A DNA stretch of 64,000 nucleotides from Variovorax sp. dw_308 (GCF_019207085.1 NZ_JAATOM010000003.1:62001-126000); one strand, 5' to 3'; shown: positions 52,444 through 61,785, numbered from the stretch's first letter. Program-made: numbers and translations. Notes: generated by a model not told the origin, from the sequence alone.

Positions 52444-53514
52444 TTACTGGAATTGGCTGAGAAAACGCAGATCGCCGTCGAAGAACAAGCGCAGGTCGTT
52501 CACGCCGTAGCGCAGCATCGTGAGCCGGTCCGGGCCCATGCCAAAGGCGAAGCCGATGTAGCGCTCGGGGTCCAGCCCCATGTTGCGCACGACGTTCGGA
52601 TGCACTTGGCCGGAACCGGCGACTTCGAGCCAGCGCCCGGCCAGCGGGCCGCTCTGGAACTGGATGTCGATCTCGGCGCTCGGCTCGGTGAACGGAAAAA
52701 AGCTGGGGCGGAAGCGCAGCACGAGGTCGTCGGTCTCGAAGAAGGTGCGGCAGAAGTCGGTGAATACGACCTTCAGGTCCTTGAAGCTCACGTTCTCTCC
52801 CAGCCACAGGCCTTCGCACTGGTGGAACATCGGCGAGTGCGTTGCGTCGCTGTCGACGCGGTAGGTGCGGCCCGGCGCAATCACGCGAATCTCGGGCGGC
52901 TTCACGTTTGGATCGGTCTCCGCGGCCTCGAACACGGCCGCGTGCTTCTTGATCTGCTGGTGTGCATAGCGGACCTGCATCGGGCTGGTGTGCGGGCGCA
53001 GGTTGTAGGGGATGCCGTCTTCGCCGTCGATGTCGACGTAGAAGGTGTCCTGCATCGAACGCGCCGGATGATTCGGCGGGTTGTTGAGCGAGGTAAAGCT
53101 GTGCCAGTCGGACTCGATCTCGGGGCCGTCGGCGACGTCGAAGCCCATGCTCGAGAAGATGGCCTCGATACGCTCCATCGTGCGGCTCACCGGGTGCAGT
53201 CCGCCACCCACGCGATGGCGGCCGGGCAAGGTCACGTCCAGCGCTTCGGCACGCAGTTGCACGTCGAGCTCCGCATCGGCCAGCGCCTGGCGGCGCGCAT
53301 TCAACGCCGCTTCGATCGCCTGCTTGGCCACGTTGATGGCGGCGCCGCGCGACTTCTTCTCGTCAACCGACAGCTGGGCCATGCCCTTCATCAATTCGGT
53401 GATGCGACCGGCCTTGCCGAGAAAGCGTGCCTTGGCGTTTTCCAGATCGGCCGGCGCGTTCGCTTGTGCGAAGTCAGCGCGGGCGGTGTCGACCAGGGTG
53501 TCCAGCTCGTTCAT
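52444..53514 (-). CDS. pheS: Phenylalanine-tRNA ligase alpha subunit
   Basis: A 356-residue class II aminoacyl-tRNA synthetase subunit with an N-terminal coiled coil (about 1-90) and a catalytic core. Class II motif 2 is [15 protein letters not shown] and motif 3 is [34 protein letters not shown] is the substrate region. It activates Phe for transfer to tRNA-Phe. A hairpin with a U-tract ends about 22 nt upstream of the start (separate entry), suggesting attenuation or partial termination before pheS. Confidence 0.96.
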   Translation of the reverse strand: MNELDTLVDTARADFAQANAPADLENAKARFLGKAGRITELMKGMAQLSVDEKKSRGAAINVAKQAIEAALNARRQALADAELDVQLRAEALDVTLPGRHRVGGGLHPVSRTMERIEAIFSSMGFDVADGPEIESDWHSFTSLNNPPNHPARSMQDTFYVDIDGEDGIPYNLRPHTSPMQVRYAHQQIKKHAAVFEAAETDPNVKPPEIRVIAPGRTYRVDSDATHSPMFHQCEGLWLGENVSFKDLKVVFTDFCRTFFETDDLVLRFRPSFFPFTEPSAEIDIQFQSGPLAGRWLEVAGSGQVHPNVVRNMGLDPERYIGFAFGMGPDRLTMLRYGVNDLRLFFDGDLRFLSQFQ

Positions 53515-53536
53515 AGAAATTCGGGAGAAGGAAATA

Positions 53537-53571
53537 AAAAAGGACTGGTGCCATTTCTAGCGCCAGCCCTC
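53537..53571 (-). terminator. Intrinsic-terminator-like hairpin upstream of pheS
   Basis: On the minus strand a stem (AGGGCTGG with CCAGTCCT, 8 bp with one G-U pair) is extended by partial pairing inside and followed by six U residues. It lies between rplT and pheS, 22 nt before the pheS start. It may partly stop readthrough from rplT or be the terminator half of an attenuator. A 15-codon frame (MAACVHG...) ends inside the stem but has no Phe codons. Confidence 0.65.
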
Positions 53572-53635
53572 AATGCCGTTCAGGCCGTGGACACAAGCCG
53601 CCATCTTCGGGAAGACGGCGATCTGCGATACAGGA

Positions 53636-53995
53636 TCAAGCAGCCAGCTTGGCCTTGACCTGCTCCACGATGCCGGCAAAAGCGGCCTTGTCGTGCACGG
53701 CGATATCGGCCAGGACCTTGCGGTCGATCTCGATACCAGCCTTGCGGATGCCGTTGGCGAACTGGCTGTAGGTCAGGCCCAGTTCACGCGAGGCGGCGTT
53801 GATACGCGCGATCCACAGTTGACGGAAGACGCGCTTCTTGGTGCGGCGGTCACGGTAGGCGTATTGGCCTGCCTTCATCACCGCCTGCTTGGCGATGCGA
53901 TAGACATTACCGCGGCGGCCGCGGAAACCCTTGGCGAGCTTGAGAACCTTCTTGTGGCGGGCGCGAGCCGTTACACCACGTTTGACGCGAGGCAT
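53636..53995 (-). CDS. rplT: 50S ribosomal protein L20
   Basis: A 119-residue ribosomal protein: [39 protein letters not shown] and [18 protein letters not shown] are diagnostic. It binds 23S rRNA early in 50S assembly, and in many bacteria it represses the rpmI-rplT message. It lies 24 nt after rpmI. Confidence 0.97.
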   Translation of the reverse strand: MPRVKRGVTARARHKKVLKLAKGFRGRRGNVYRIAKQAVMKAGQYAYRDRRTKKRVFRQLWIARINAASRELGLTYSQFANGIRKAGIEIDRKVLADIAVHDKAAFAGIVEQVKAKLAA

Positions 53996-54019
53996 GTGAG
54001 TACTCCTTGTTCGTCTTGA

Positions 54020-54223
54020 TTAAATGCCCATGCCGGGCAACATGGCGGCCATCGAAACCATGTTGGTTTCATGAACCGTCACTGCACCGCGCAGATGGCG
54101 CTTGTTCTTGGTGGTCTTCTTGGTCAGGATGTGACGCTTGAAGGCTTGACCGCGCTTGACGGTGCCACCGGGACGAACGCGGAAACGTTTTTTCGCGCTG
54201 CTCTTGGTCTTCATTTTGGGCAT
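54020..54223 (-). CDS. rpmI: 50S ribosomal protein L35
   Basis: A 67-residue protein starting [16 protein letters not shown], with an AAGGAG site just before. The end [24 protein letters not shown] is typical. A 16-residue upstream extension in the same frame has no ribosome site. It is followed 24 nt later by rplT. Confidence 0.96.
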   Translation of the reverse strand: MPKMKTKSSAKKRFRVRPGGTVKRGQAFKRHILTKKTTKNKRHLRGAVTVHETNMVSMAAMLPGMGI

Positions 54224-54254
54224 TGAATGCTCCTTAAATTGTGCTCGTGAGGCG

Positions 54255-54382
54255 ATGCGGATGCTCCGCATGCTTGTTGGCCCCGAGACACTTCTTCATC
54301 CCACGCCCGCCTTGCGGCCGGCGCGAAATCCCTGCAAAACTTATCTGCCGTTCGAACTGAGCGATGCCGAAACACTTCGGCA
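54255..54382 (-). promoter_or_regulatory. Structured infC-rpmI leader, candidate L20 control region
   Basis: The 185-nt gap before rpmI has two perfect 7-bp hairpins: ATGCGGA-TGC-TCCGCAT at 54255-54271 and TGCCGAA-ACAC-TTCGGCA at 54365-54382. L20 binds structured RNA in this position in other bacteria. The sequence itself shows the hairpins only; L20 control is inferred from the gene order. Confidence 0.4.
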
Positions 54383-54408
54383 AGTTCAGCCCGACCGAAC
54401 TTTGACGA

Positions 54409-55005
54409 TCAAGCGGCGGCTGCCGGCTCGGTCGTGGCCTTCGGTGCAGCCCCACCGGCCTTCTTGCGGCCCGGCGCGATCATCATGATCATCTGCCGGC
54501 CTTCGAGCTTCGGAAACTGCTCGACCATGATCGTGTCACCCAACTCGTCGCGAATGCGCTGCAAGAGTGCCAGACCCAGCTCCTGGTGCGTGATCTCGCG
54601 GCCGCGGAAGCGCAGCGTGATCTTGCATTTGTCGCCGTCCTCAAGAAAGCGCCGGATGTTGCGCATCTTGATGTTGTAGTCACCATCGTCGGTACCGGGC
54701 CGGAACTTGATTTCCTTGACCTCGATGACCTTCTGCTTCGACTTCGCTTCGGCTGCCTTCTTCTGCTCGTGGTACTTGAACTTTCCGTACTCGATCAGTC
54801 GGCAGACCGGCGGGTTGGCCGCCGCGACGACCTCCACCAGATCCACATCGGCCTCACCGGCGAGGCGCAATGCCTCGGAGAGGCTCATCACACCCATTGG
54901 CTCGTTTTCCGGGCCGACAAGGCGGACTTCCGGGGCCATGATTTCCCGGTTAAGGCGGTGTTGGCGTTCCTCGCGGTGGCGGCGGTCGCGAAATGCAGTA
55001 GCGAT
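54409..55005 (-). CDS. infC: Translation initiation factor IF-3, ATC start codon
   Basis: A 198-residue IF-3 if begun at the ATC at 55005. The 22 codons before the internal ATG (54939) read [22 protein letters not shown] and join a standard IF-3 ([18 protein letters not shown]). An AAGGA site lies 8 nt before the ATC, whereas the ATG has none. IF-3 itself rejects non-standard starts, so an ATC codon gives autoregulation as known for the AUU start of E. coli infC. The core continues with [11 protein letters not shown] and [17 protein letters not shown]. It is 85 nt after thrS. Confidence 0.9.
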   Translation of the reverse strand: MATAFRDRRHREERQHRLNREIMAPEVRLVGPENEPMGVMSLSEALRLAGEADVDLVEVVAAANPPVCRLIEYGKFKYHEQKKAAEAKSKQKVIEVKEIKFRPGTDDGDYNIKMRNIRRFLEDGDKCKITLRFRGREITHQELGLALLQRIRDELGDTIMVEQFPKLEGRQMIMMIAPGRKKAGGAAPKATTEPAAAA

Positions 55006-55090
55006 GGTCTGAATCCTTCAATCAATTTGCTACAGAATCTGTAGCGAAAACCGTAGCAACCACGCGCACAAGCGACCGTTTATCTCAAAA

Positions 55091-56998
55091 TCAGCGTTTG
55101 TGTTGAATGTCTTCGGCGAGCAGTTCTGAGAACGCCTGCATCGACATGACTCCGAGGTCTTTGTTGCCTCGAGCGCGCACTGCGACGGCACCTGCTTCCT
55201 TTTCCTTGTCGCCCACGACGAGGATATAAGGGAGCTTTTGCAACGAATGCTTCCGTATTTTATACGTAATCTTCTCGTTGTGCAGGTCAAGCGTCACCCT
55301 AAGCCCTTGATTCCGCAGCGTTTTGGCTACTTCGAAGGCGTAATCGGCCTGCCCCTCGCTGATATTCAGCACCGCGACGTGCACCGGCGCCAGCCACGCC
55401 GGCATGGCGCCGGCATGGTGCTCGACCAACATGCCGATGAAACGCTCCAGGCTGCCGACGATGGCGCGGTGCAGCATCACCGGGAAGGCGCGGCCGCTCG
55501 TTTCCGTGACGTATTCGCCGCCCAGGCGTTCGGCCGTGTTGAAGTCGACCTGCATCGTGCCGCACTGCCACTGGCGGCCGATGGCATCCTTCAGCGTGTA
55601 TTCGATCTTCGGGCCGTAGAAGGCGCCGTCGCCCGGGGCGATGACGAAATCGACGCCGGAGCGGCGCAGCGACTCCATCACGGCATGCTCCGCCTTGTCC
55701 CACAGCTCATCCGAGCCGACGCGGTTCTCCGGCCGCGTGGCGACCTTGTAGAGGATGTCCGTGAAGCCGAAGTCGGCATAGACCTCCTGCAATTGCACCG
55801 TGTAGTCGATGCACTCCTGGAGGATCTGGTCTTCCGTGCAGAAGATGTGGCCGTCGTCCTGCGTGAAGCCGCGCACGCGCATGATGCCGTGCAGGCCGCC
55901 CGACGGCTCGTTGCGGTGGCACTGGCCGAACTCGCCGTAGCGCAGCGGCAGGTCGCGGTAGCTGCGAAGGTCGCTCTTGAAGATGATCACATGGCCAGGG
56001 CAATTCATCGGCTTCAACGCGTATTCGCGCTTTTCCGACTCCGTGACGAACATGTTCTCGCGGTAGTTCTGCCAGTGGCCCGTCTTCTCCCACAGGCTCT
56101 TGTCGAGGATCTGCGGGCCCTTCACTTCCTGGTAGCCCGTGTCGCGGTACACCGCGCGCATGTACTGCTCGACCTGCTGCCACAGCGCCCAGCCCTTCGG
56201 GTGCCAGAACACCACGCCCGGCGCCACCTCGTCGATGTGGTACAGGTCGAGTTCACGGCCGAGCTTGCGGTGGTCGCGCTTCTCGGCCTCCTCGATGCGC
56301 TGGATGTATTGGTCGAGCTGCTTCTTGTCAGCCCAGGCCGTGCCGTAGATGCGCTGCAACTGCTCGTTCTTGGCATCGCCGCGCCAGTAGGCGCCGGCCA
56401 GCTTCGTGAGCTTGAAGACCTTCAGGAAGCGCGTGTTCGGCACGTGCGGGCCGCGGCACATGTCGACGTATTCCTGGTGGTAGTAGAGGCCCATGGCCTG
56501 CTCGTCGGGCATGTCCTCGACCAGACGCAGCTTGTATTCCTCGCCGCGGGACTTGAAGACCTCGATGACATCGGCGCGCGGCGTCATCTTCTTGACGACG
56601 TCGTAGTCCTGCGCGATCAACTCGCGCATGCGCGCCTCGATGGCGGCCATGTCTTCGGGCGTGAAGGGGCGCTCGTAGGAAATGTCGTAGTAGAAACCCT
56701 CCTCGATCACCGGGCCGATCACCATCTTGGCCGTCGGGTAGAGCTGCTTCACCGCATGGCCGACCAGGTGGGCCGTCGAGTGGCGGATGATTTCCAGGCC
56801 TTCGTCGTCGCGCGGCGTGATGATCTGGAGCTTGGCGCTGTGGTCGATGATGTCGCTGGCGTCGACCAGCTTGCCGTCGACCTTGCCGGCCAGCGTCATC
56901 TTGGCCAGGCCGGGGCCGATGGACTGGGCCACTTCGGCCACGGAGACGGGGCCGGGGAACTCGCGCTGCGAGTTGTCGGGGAGCGTGATCTGGATCAT
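55091..56998 (-). CDS. thrS: Threonine-tRNA ligase
   Basis: A 635-residue class II synthetase: N-terminal TGS domain, the editing domain with [16 protein letters not shown] (H-x3-H), the catalytic core (motif 2 [19 protein letters not shown], zinc ligands near [11 protein letters not shown]) and the anticodon-binding C-terminus. It charges tRNA-Thr and clears mischarged Ser-tRNA. ATG 56998 is chosen ([10 protein letters not shown]). The 5' leader of about 150 nt contains a Thr-rich leader peptide and terminator (separate entries). It heads the translation operon. Confidence 0.96.
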   Translation of the reverse strand: MIQITLPDNSQREFPGPVSVAEVAQSIGPGLAKMTLAGKVDGKLVDASDIIDHSAKLQIITPRDDEGLEIIRHSTAHLVGHAVKQLYPTAKMVIGPVIEEGFYYDISYERPFTPEDMAAIEARMRELIAQDYDVVKKMTPRADVIEVFKSRGEEYKLRLVEDMPDEQAMGLYYHQEYVDMCRGPHVPNTRFLKVFKLTKLAGAYWRGDAKNEQLQRIYGTAWADKKQLDQYIQRIEEAEKRDHRKLGRELDLYHIDEVAPGVVFWHPKGWALWQQVEQYMRAVYRDTGYQEVKGPQILDKSLWEKTGHWQNYRENMFVTESEKREYALKPMNCPGHVIIFKSDLRSYRDLPLRYGEFGQCHRNEPSGGLHGIMRVRGFTQDDGHIFCTEDQILQECIDYTVQLQEVYADFGFTDILYKVATRPENRVGSDELWDKAEHAVMESLRRSGVDFVIAPGDGAFYGPKIEYTLKDAIGRQWQCGTMQVDFNTAERLGGEYVTETSGRAFPVMLHRAIVGSLERFIGMLVEHHAGAMPAWLAPVHVAVLNISEGQADYAFEVAKTLRNQGLRVTLDLHNEKITYKIRKHSLQKLPYILVVGDKEKEAGAVAVRARGNKDLGVMSMQAFSELLAEDIQHKR

Positions 56999-57025
56999 GA
57001 AGAAAACCTCTGGAGATAAAAGCAA

Positions 57026-57049
57026 AAAGCGCGGTGGGAGCCGCGCTTT
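57026..57049 (-). terminator. thrS leader intrinsic terminator
   Basis: On the minus strand AAAGCGCGG, loop CTCCCA, CCGCGCTTT followed by TTGCTTTT forms a 9-bp stem and U-tract, ending about 26 nt before the thrS start. Its 5' arm (GCGCGGCT) is complementary, with one bulge, to AGCCCGCGC at the leader-peptide stop codon, so the two structures exclude each other. Confidence 0.85.
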
Positions 57050-57080
57050 GCTGGTTCTGGGTGCCGGTCGAGACCAGCGT

Positions 57081-57089
57081 GCGCGGGCT
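57081..57089 (-). promoter_or_regulatory. Candidate antiterminator arm of the thrS leader
   Basis: The minus-strand segment AGCCCGCGC pairs with GCGCGGCT (complement of 57039-57046), part of the terminator's 5' arm. It overlaps the stop codon of the leader peptide, so a ribosome that has finished translation would cover it and let the terminator form, whereas one stalled earlier on Thr codons would leave it free. Confidence 0.6.
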
Positions 57090-57150
57090 ACCGGCCGCTT
57101 CCTTGAAGGAAAGAGCCGTTGAAAACGGTTGCCGTAGTTCGCGGTGTCAT
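57088..57150 (-). CDS. Threonine-rich leader peptide of thrS
   Basis: A 20-residue open frame with ATG at 57150 and stop TAG at 57088-57090. Four of the first eight residues are Thr (MTPRTTAT), coded by ACA, ACT, ACG and ACC. An AAAGG site lies 10 nt before the ATG. It is followed by an antiterminator arm, a terminator and thrS. The arrangement is that of ribosome-mediated attenuation responding to charged tRNA-Thr. No homologue is known to me; the peptide is too short for family assignment. Confidence 0.7.
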   Translation of the reverse strand: MTPRTTATVFNGSFLQGSGR

Positions 57151-57318
57151 AACCAGATTGCCTTTCTCGCCCTTGTTGAGAGTAGAGCCCGCCATTCTAG
57201 CCGCGCGCCTCAAAAAGCAAACTTGAGCGGCATTGCCTGAAGCGGCCGTCGCGACACCGCCTGTACGTTCGGCAACGCAGGTTCGTCTCGATCATCGCGA
57301 TCTCTCAGTGGCGCGACA

Positions 57319-57621
57319 TCAGGCAAGGTTCTTCAGACCGAGCACCTCGATCGGCTGGATCGACGGTGGCTCGCTGAACAGTTCATCGGCCTTTGCCATG
57401 AGCGCCTGCGCGATGGGGCCGCTCAGGTGAGCCTGCCGGCCGGCCTCGTCCGCGAACGCGTCGAACACGCCGAATGTCGTCGGCCCGATGCGCAGTGCGA
57501 ACCAGATCGGAGTTGTCTTTTCCTCGTGCGCCAGCGCCAGGCCGGTCTCGAGGAACTTCTCGACATCGGCCTCCTTGCCGGGCTTGGCTTCGAGGCGGGC
57601 GAACAGTCCGAGCTTGATCAT
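57319..57621 (-). CDS. Antibiotic biosynthesis monooxygenase-like (putative quinol monooxygenase)
   Basis: A 100-residue ferredoxin-like (ABM/YgiN) protein starting MIKLGLFARLEAKPGKEADVEKFLETGL. The conserved pieces are the second half WFALRIGPTTFGVFDAFADEAGRQAHLSG and a final ADELF. The family includes quinol monooxygenases that need no cofactor. It is divergent from the GlxA-like regulator, which may control it. A longer frame upstream is unrelated to the family. Confidence 0.85.
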   Translation of the reverse strand: MIKLGLFARLEAKPGKEADVEKFLETGLALAHEEKTTPIWFALRIGPTTFGVFDAFADEAGRQAHLSGPIAQALMAKADELFSEPPSIQPIEVLGLKNLA

Positions 57622-57741
57622 GTGGGTACTCCGGTGTGTGCGTGATGCGGCGTGCGGTATTGCGCGCCCCAAGGTGGACTCTAGGCAGCCACGCGGGGTG
57701 GGGCTATTGGCATTTTTGACATCTTTGATATCGTTATTGCC

Positions 57742-58704
57742 ATGAAGCTCCAAGTCTTGGTCCTCGACGGCGTATTCGATACCGGCCTCGCCACGGTGCT
57801 CGACGTGTTCACGACGGCGAACGAGCTTGCCGGCATGCTGCAACTCGATGTCGCGCGCTTCGAGCTGACGGTGGTGGGCATGCGCGCTCGGGTGCGCACC
57901 GCGCAAGGCTTCACGGTTCCGGTGACCCGGCTCGCCAATGGAGGCGCAGCCGACTGGTTCATCGTGCCCGCGCTGGGCTGCAAGATGCCCGACGTGCTGG
58001 CACCCGCGCTGCAACGCCCGGATGTGCGTGATGCTTGCACCGCATTGAAAGAGGGCGCGGGCGCGGGCAGCAAGGTTGCGGCGGCCTGCGTCGGCACGTT
58101 CGTGGTGGCCGAGTCGGGGTTGCTCGATCACCACAAGGCCACGACCACCTGGTGGCTCGCGTCGATGTTCAGGCAGCGCTACCCGGCCGTGCAACTCGAC
58201 GACTCGCGCATGGTGGTGGCTTCCGGCGACATGGTGACCGCGGGTGCCGCGCTGAGCCACGTCGACATGGCGCTCTGGCTGGTGCGGCAAGCCAGTCCGG
58301 AGTTGGCGTCGCTGGTGGCCCGCTACCTGATCGTCGACTCGCGGCCTTCTCAATCGGCCTATGTGATCCAGGACCACCTCGCGCACTCGGACCCGTTGGT
58401 GGAGCGCTTCGAACGTTGGGCGCGCGGCCGGCTGGCCGATGGTTTCTCGCTGGACGACGCGGCCGATGCAGCCGGCACCAGCAAGCGGACGCTAGCCCGG
58501 CGCATGCAGCAGGTCCTGGGCAAGAGCCCGCTCTCGTACTTCCAGGACCTGCGCGTCGAGCGCGCGGTGCACCTGCTGAAGACCAGCGACAAGAGCCTGG
58601 AGCAGATTGCCGGGCTGGTCGGCTATGCGGATGGCGTCACGTTGCGCAGCCTGCTTCGGCAGAAGCTGGGACGCGGCGTGCGCGAGATGCGCATGAGCGA
58701 ATAG
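57742..58704 (+). CDS. GlxA family transcriptional regulator (DJ-1/PfpI plus AraC)
   Basis: A 320-residue regulator with an N-terminal DJ-1/PfpI-like domain (about 1-180; Cys in VAAACVGTFVVAESG) and a C-terminal AraC helix-turn-helix pair (LDDAADAAGTSKRTLARRMQQVLGKSPLSYFQDLRVERA, then LEQIAGLVGYADGVTLRSLLRQKLG). It divergently faces the small monooxygenase-like gene, a classic regulator/target arrangement. Effector unknown. Confidence 0.9.
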   Translation: MKLQVLVLDGVFDTGLATVLDVFTTANELAGMLQLDVARFELTVVGMRARVRTAQGFTVPVTRLANGGAADWFIVPALGCKMPDVLAPALQRPDVRDACTALKEGAGAGSKVAAACVGTFVVAESGLLDHHKATTTWWLASMFRQRYPAVQLDDSRMVVASGDMVTAGAALSHVDMALWLVRQASPELASLVARYLIVDSRPSQSAYVIQDHLAHSDPLVERFERWARGRLADGFSLDDAADAAGTSKRTLARRMQQVLGKSPLSYFQDLRVERAVHLLKTSDKSLEQIAGLVGYADGVTLRSLLRQKLGRGVREMRMSE

Positions 58705-58793
58705 CGCAGGGGGAAATGTCTCCGCTTGCAGTGACCGCTCTTCCAGGCTTCCTCGATGCGCAGTGAGCCCCCCGGCAAAGGACGCCGCAGACG

Positions 58794-58820
58794 AAAAAAA
58801 GCCCGGCGCAGGCCGGGCTT
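58794..58820 (-). terminator. Intrinsic terminator of aceA
   Basis: On the minus strand AAGCCCGGC-CTG-CGCCGGGCTT is followed by a run of seven or more U residues; it starts about 25 nt past the aceA stop. On the plus strand the hairpin could also help end the GlxA-like transcript, but no U-tract follows there. Confidence 0.9.
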
Positions 58821-58844
58821 GAATAACGTGACAGCGAACCCGGA

Positions 58845-60176
58845 TCAGTGGAACTGTTCTTCTTCGGTCGAGCCCGACAGCGCCTTGACGCTCGACGAAC
58901 CGCCCTGGATCACGGTGGTCACGTCGTCGAAGTAGCCAGCGCCGACTTCCTGCTGGTGCGACACGAAGGTGTAGCCCTTGTCCCGCGCTGCGAATTCCGG
59001 CTCTTGCACCATGTTGACGTAGTGCTTCATGCCTTCGCCGCGGGCGTATGCGTGGGCGAACTGGAAGGTGTTGAACCAGTTGATGTGGATGCCGGCCAGC
59101 GTGATGAACTGGTACTTGTAGCCCAGTGCCGACAGGTCTTCCTGGAACGACGCGATCTGCGTGTCGTTCAGGTTCTTTTTCCAGTTGAACGACGGCGAGC
59201 AGTTGTACGACAGCAGCTTGCCCGGGCAGGCGGCGTGCACGGCTTGCGCGAATTCGCGGGCGAAGCCGATGTCCGGCACACCGGTTTCGCACCACACCAG
59301 GTCGGCGTAGGGCGCGTAGGCGACACCACGGCTGATCGCTTGCTCCAGGCCGTTCTTGACGCGGTAGAAGCCTTCTTGCGTGCGCTCGCCGGTGAGGAAG
59401 GGCTTGTCGTTCGCGTCGTGGTCCGACGTGATCAGGTTGGCGGCTTCCGCATCGGTGCGGGCCAGCACGATGGTCGAGACGCCCATGACGTCGGCTGCGA
59501 AGCGGGCCGAGATCAGCTTCTCGCAAGCTTCCTGCGTCGGCACGAGCACCTTGCCGCCCATGTGGCCGCACTTCTTCACGGCAGCCAGTTGGTCTTCGAA
59601 GTGAACGCCGGCAGCGCCCGAAGCGATCATGTTCTTCATGAGTTCGAAGGCGTTGAGCACGCCGCCGAAGCCCGCTTCCGCGTCCGCAACGACTGGCAGG
59701 AAGTAGTCGATGAATTCCTTGTCGCCCGGATTGATGCCGCGGCCCCACTGGATTTCGTCTGCGCGCTTGAAGGTGTTGTTGATGCGACGGACCATGGTCG
59801 GCACCGAGTCGTACGCGTAGAGCGACTGGTCGGGGTACATCGTCTCAGACGTGTTGCCGTCGGCAGCGACTTGCCAGCCCGACAGGTACACGGCTTCGAG
59901 GCCGGCCTTGGCTTGTTGCATCGCTTGGCCGGCGCTGATGGCGCCGAATGCGTTGACGTAGCCCTTCTTGGCGCCGCCGTTGATCTTTTCCCAGAGCTTC
60001 TCGGCGCCGCGCTTGGCCAGCGTGTGCTCGATCGGCAGCGAGCCGCGCAGGCGCACGACGTCGGCTGCGCTGTAGCCGCGCTTGACACCCTTCCAGCGGG
60101 GGTTGGTGGCCCAGTCTTTTTCGAGGGCGGCGATCTGTTGTTCTCGGCTCAGTTGTTCGGTGATGGATTGGGGCAT
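58845..60176 (-). CDS. aceA: Isocitrate lyase
   Basis: A 443-residue isocitrate lyase: the catalytic loop is [14 protein letters not shown] with Cys203, and metal/substrate residues lie in [13 protein letters not shown] and [10 protein letters not shown]. It splits isocitrate into succinate and glyoxylate at the entry of the glyoxylate shunt, so acetyl-CoA from fatty acids or PHA can be used for growth. ATG 60176 (MPQSITEQ) has GGAG 5 nt upstream; a GTG two codons earlier falls within the site. Malate synthase is not in the window. Confidence 0.96.
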   Translation of the reverse strand: MPQSITEQLSREQQIAALEKDWATNPRWKGVKRGYSAADVVRLRGSLPIEHTLAKRGAEKLWEKINGGAKKGYVNAFGAISAGQAMQQAKAGLEAVYLSGWQVAADGNTSETMYPDQSLYAYDSVPTMVRRINNTFKRADEIQWGRGINPGDKEFIDYFLPVVADAEAGFGGVLNAFELMKNMIASGAAGVHFEDQLAAVKKCGHMGGKVLVPTQEACEKLISARFAADVMGVSTIVLARTDAEAANLITSDHDANDKPFLTGERTQEGFYRVKNGLEQAISRGVAYAPYADLVWCETGVPDIGFAREFAQAVHAACPGKLLSYNCSPSFNWKKNLNDTQIASFQEDLSALGYKYQFITLAGIHINWFNTFQFAHAYARGEGMKHYVNMVQEPEFAARDKGYTFVSHQQEVGAGYFDDVTTVIQGGSSSVKALSGSTEEEQFH

Positions 60177-60432
60177 GGTCACTCCAGAGTTGTTGATGGG
60201 TCGGCGGTGGCGCCTCGGGGATTAAATGTAGCTGGAATCACCAGTCTTATGTCTTATAGAAGACATAAATTTCACTCAACAAAATCAATAGGTTACGAAC
60301 GCTTCCTTCAATGTGAAACGAGTTCTCTCATATTGAGAAAAAATATTGCGGCGCAGCACCGCGCTTTTTCATGATGCGCAATGACGTCCTTTGCCGTGAA
60401 AAAGACGCGCGCATCGCGCCACATTTCGACGC
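60177..60432. other. AT-rich aceA upstream region
   Basis: This 256-nt gap between aceA and the gamma-glutamylcyclotransferase gene is clearly AT-richer than its surroundings, as expected for a regulated promoter. It carries the operator-like palindrome at 60249-60266. No gene is seen in it. Confidence 0.5.
60249..60266. promoter_or_regulatory. Operator-like palindrome upstream of aceA
   Basis: ATGTCTTATAGAAGACAT is a perfect 7+4+7 inverted repeat 73 nt upstream of the aceA start, with an extra half-site GTCTTAT just before it (AGTCTTATGTCTTAT). Such TCTTAT/ATAAGA-type sites suit a dimeric regulator of the GntR or similar kind controlling acetate or fatty-acid use. The regulator is not identified. 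Confidence 0.55.
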
Positions 60433-60831
60433 TCAACCCCGCGCAAGCCAGTCGCCACTGTCGATGGCGGTCCGGCCTTCGATGCGGCCGGGATGGATTT
60501 CGTAGACCAGGCACATCACTTGCTGCGGCCCGACCATCACATCGAGTTCGCGCTTCAGGTATTCGCCGGAGCCGTCCGCCGCCACGCCCTCCAGCAGGTC
60601 CAGCGCGGCCTCAACCTCCGGCGTGATGCGATAGACCTCGCCACGGATGCTTCCCTCACCACCCAGCACGGCGCCGGGATAGGCGCCCAGGTCATACAGC
60701 GTGCCGGCGATCACACCATCGCCCACGCGCTGGGGCCGCGGGTGATAGCGCGCGATGTCGTTGCTGCCGCCCGCACGCAGGGTGCCGTAGACGAACACGT
60801 GGCGGGCTGCGAGGGCTGGCTGCGGCATCAT
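60433..60831 (-). CDS. Gamma-glutamylcyclotransferase family protein
   Basis: A 132-residue GGCT/AIG2-fold protein: N-terminal VFVYGTLRAGGSN (substrate loop VYGTLRxG), GTLYDLGAYPGAV and a GEVYRITPE segment. These cyclotransferases release 5-oxoproline from gamma-glutamyl compounds; the specific substrate is unknown. The start is the first of two ATGs. It is divergent from the EamA transporter gene, with only 33 nt between starts. Confidence 0.85.
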   Translation of the reverse strand: MMPQPALAARHVFVYGTLRAGGSNDIARYHPRPQRVGDGVIAGTLYDLGAYPGAVLGGEGSIRGEVYRITPEVEAALDLLEGVAADGSGEYLKRELDVMVGPQQVMCLVYEIHPGRIEGRTAIDSGDWLARG

Positions 60832-60864
60832 CGAATCTCTTTTGTCTGAACGGCTCGCAGTCTA

Positions 60865-61785
60865 TTGAACACCCCACGCACCAACGGCCAGCGCTTGCTC
60901 GCGTACGGCTGTCTCGCGCTCAGCATGTCGCTCGTCGGCTGCTACGTTGCCCTTTCCAAGCCATTGGTCGCGACTTTTCCCGTGTTGCTGCTGGCGTGGC
61001 TGCGCTTTGGCATCGCGGGGCTCGCGATGCCGCACTGGTTGCGCGGCCCAGCCGACGAACCGCCGATGACGCGGCGCACGCGCGGCCTGGTGTTCCTCGA
61101 ATCCTTTCTCGGCAACTTCATGTTTTCGCTCTGCATGCTGTTTGGCGTGAGCATGACCAGCGCGGTGTCGGCGGGCGTGATCATGGCGTCGCTGCCTGCA
61201 GTGGTCGCGGTGGCGAGCTGGATGTTCCTGCGCGAGCGCATTACCGCGCGCATCGTGACGGCGATCGGCTGTGCGGCCGTGGGCATCGGCCTGCTCGCGC
61301 TCACGCCGGCGCACGCTGCCGCGCCGGACGCACCGAAGGTCGCGATGCCGTGGCTGGGCAACCTGCTGGTGTTCTGCGCGGTGCTCTGCGAAGCAGCCTA
61401 TGCGGTGATCGGCAAGTCGCTGACGGGGCGGCTCGGGCCTCGTCGGATCTCGTCGCTGATCAATCTCTGGGGCTTCGTGCTCTCGACACCGTTCGGCGTC
61501 TGGCTTGCGTTGCGCTTCGACTTTGGCGCTGTGCATGCAGGCACGTGGGTGCTGCTCGTGGCCTATGCACTGGCCGCGAGCATCTGGACGGTGTGGCTCT
61601 GGATGACCGGGCTGCGCCACGTTCCGGCAGCGAAGGCAGGCGTGTTTGCGGTGATGTTGCCGGTCAGCGCGGCACTGGTCGGCGTGCTGGTGTTAGGGGA
61701 AACACTGTCGCAATTGCAGGTGCTGGCGTTCGCACTTGCACTACTCGGCGTGGTACTCGCGACATGGCCCGCGCGCCGAGGGTGA
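60865..61785 (+). CDS. EamA (DMT) family transporter, TTG start
   Basis: A 306-residue membrane protein with about ten helices in two EamA repeats (first half to about residue 140, second from about 160). The frame opens with TTG at 60865 and no ATG or GTG precedes the first helix; an in-frame stop lies just upstream. EamA proteins export amino acids or metabolites; the substrate is not visible. It shares a short divergent region with the cyclotransferase gene. Confidence 0.82.
   Translation: MNTPRTNGQRLLAYGCLALSMSLVGCYVALSKPLVATFPVLLLAWLRFGIAGLAMPHWLRGPADEPPMTRRTRGLVFLESFLGNFMFSLCMLFGVSMTSAVSAGVIMASLPAVVAVASWMFLRERITARIVTAIGCAAVGIGLLALTPAHAAAPDAPKVAMPWLGNLLVFCAVLCEAAYAVIGKSLTGRLGPRRISSLINLWGFVLSTPFGVWLALRFDFGAVHAGTWVLLVAYALAASIWTVWLWMTGLRHVPAAKAGVFAVMLPVSAALVGVLVLGETLSQLQVLAFALALLGVVLATWPARRG

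Noticed and set aside
53560..53607. Leader peptide MAACVHG before pheS
   Set aside because: It ends in the terminator stem but has no Phe codons and a poor ribosome site, so it is not supported as an attenuator peptide.
50017..53658. A 1213-codon plus-strand open frame opposite pheT and pheS
   Set aside because: It is antisense to two well-recognised genes, has no family features, and GC-rich third positions easily keep the opposite frame open.
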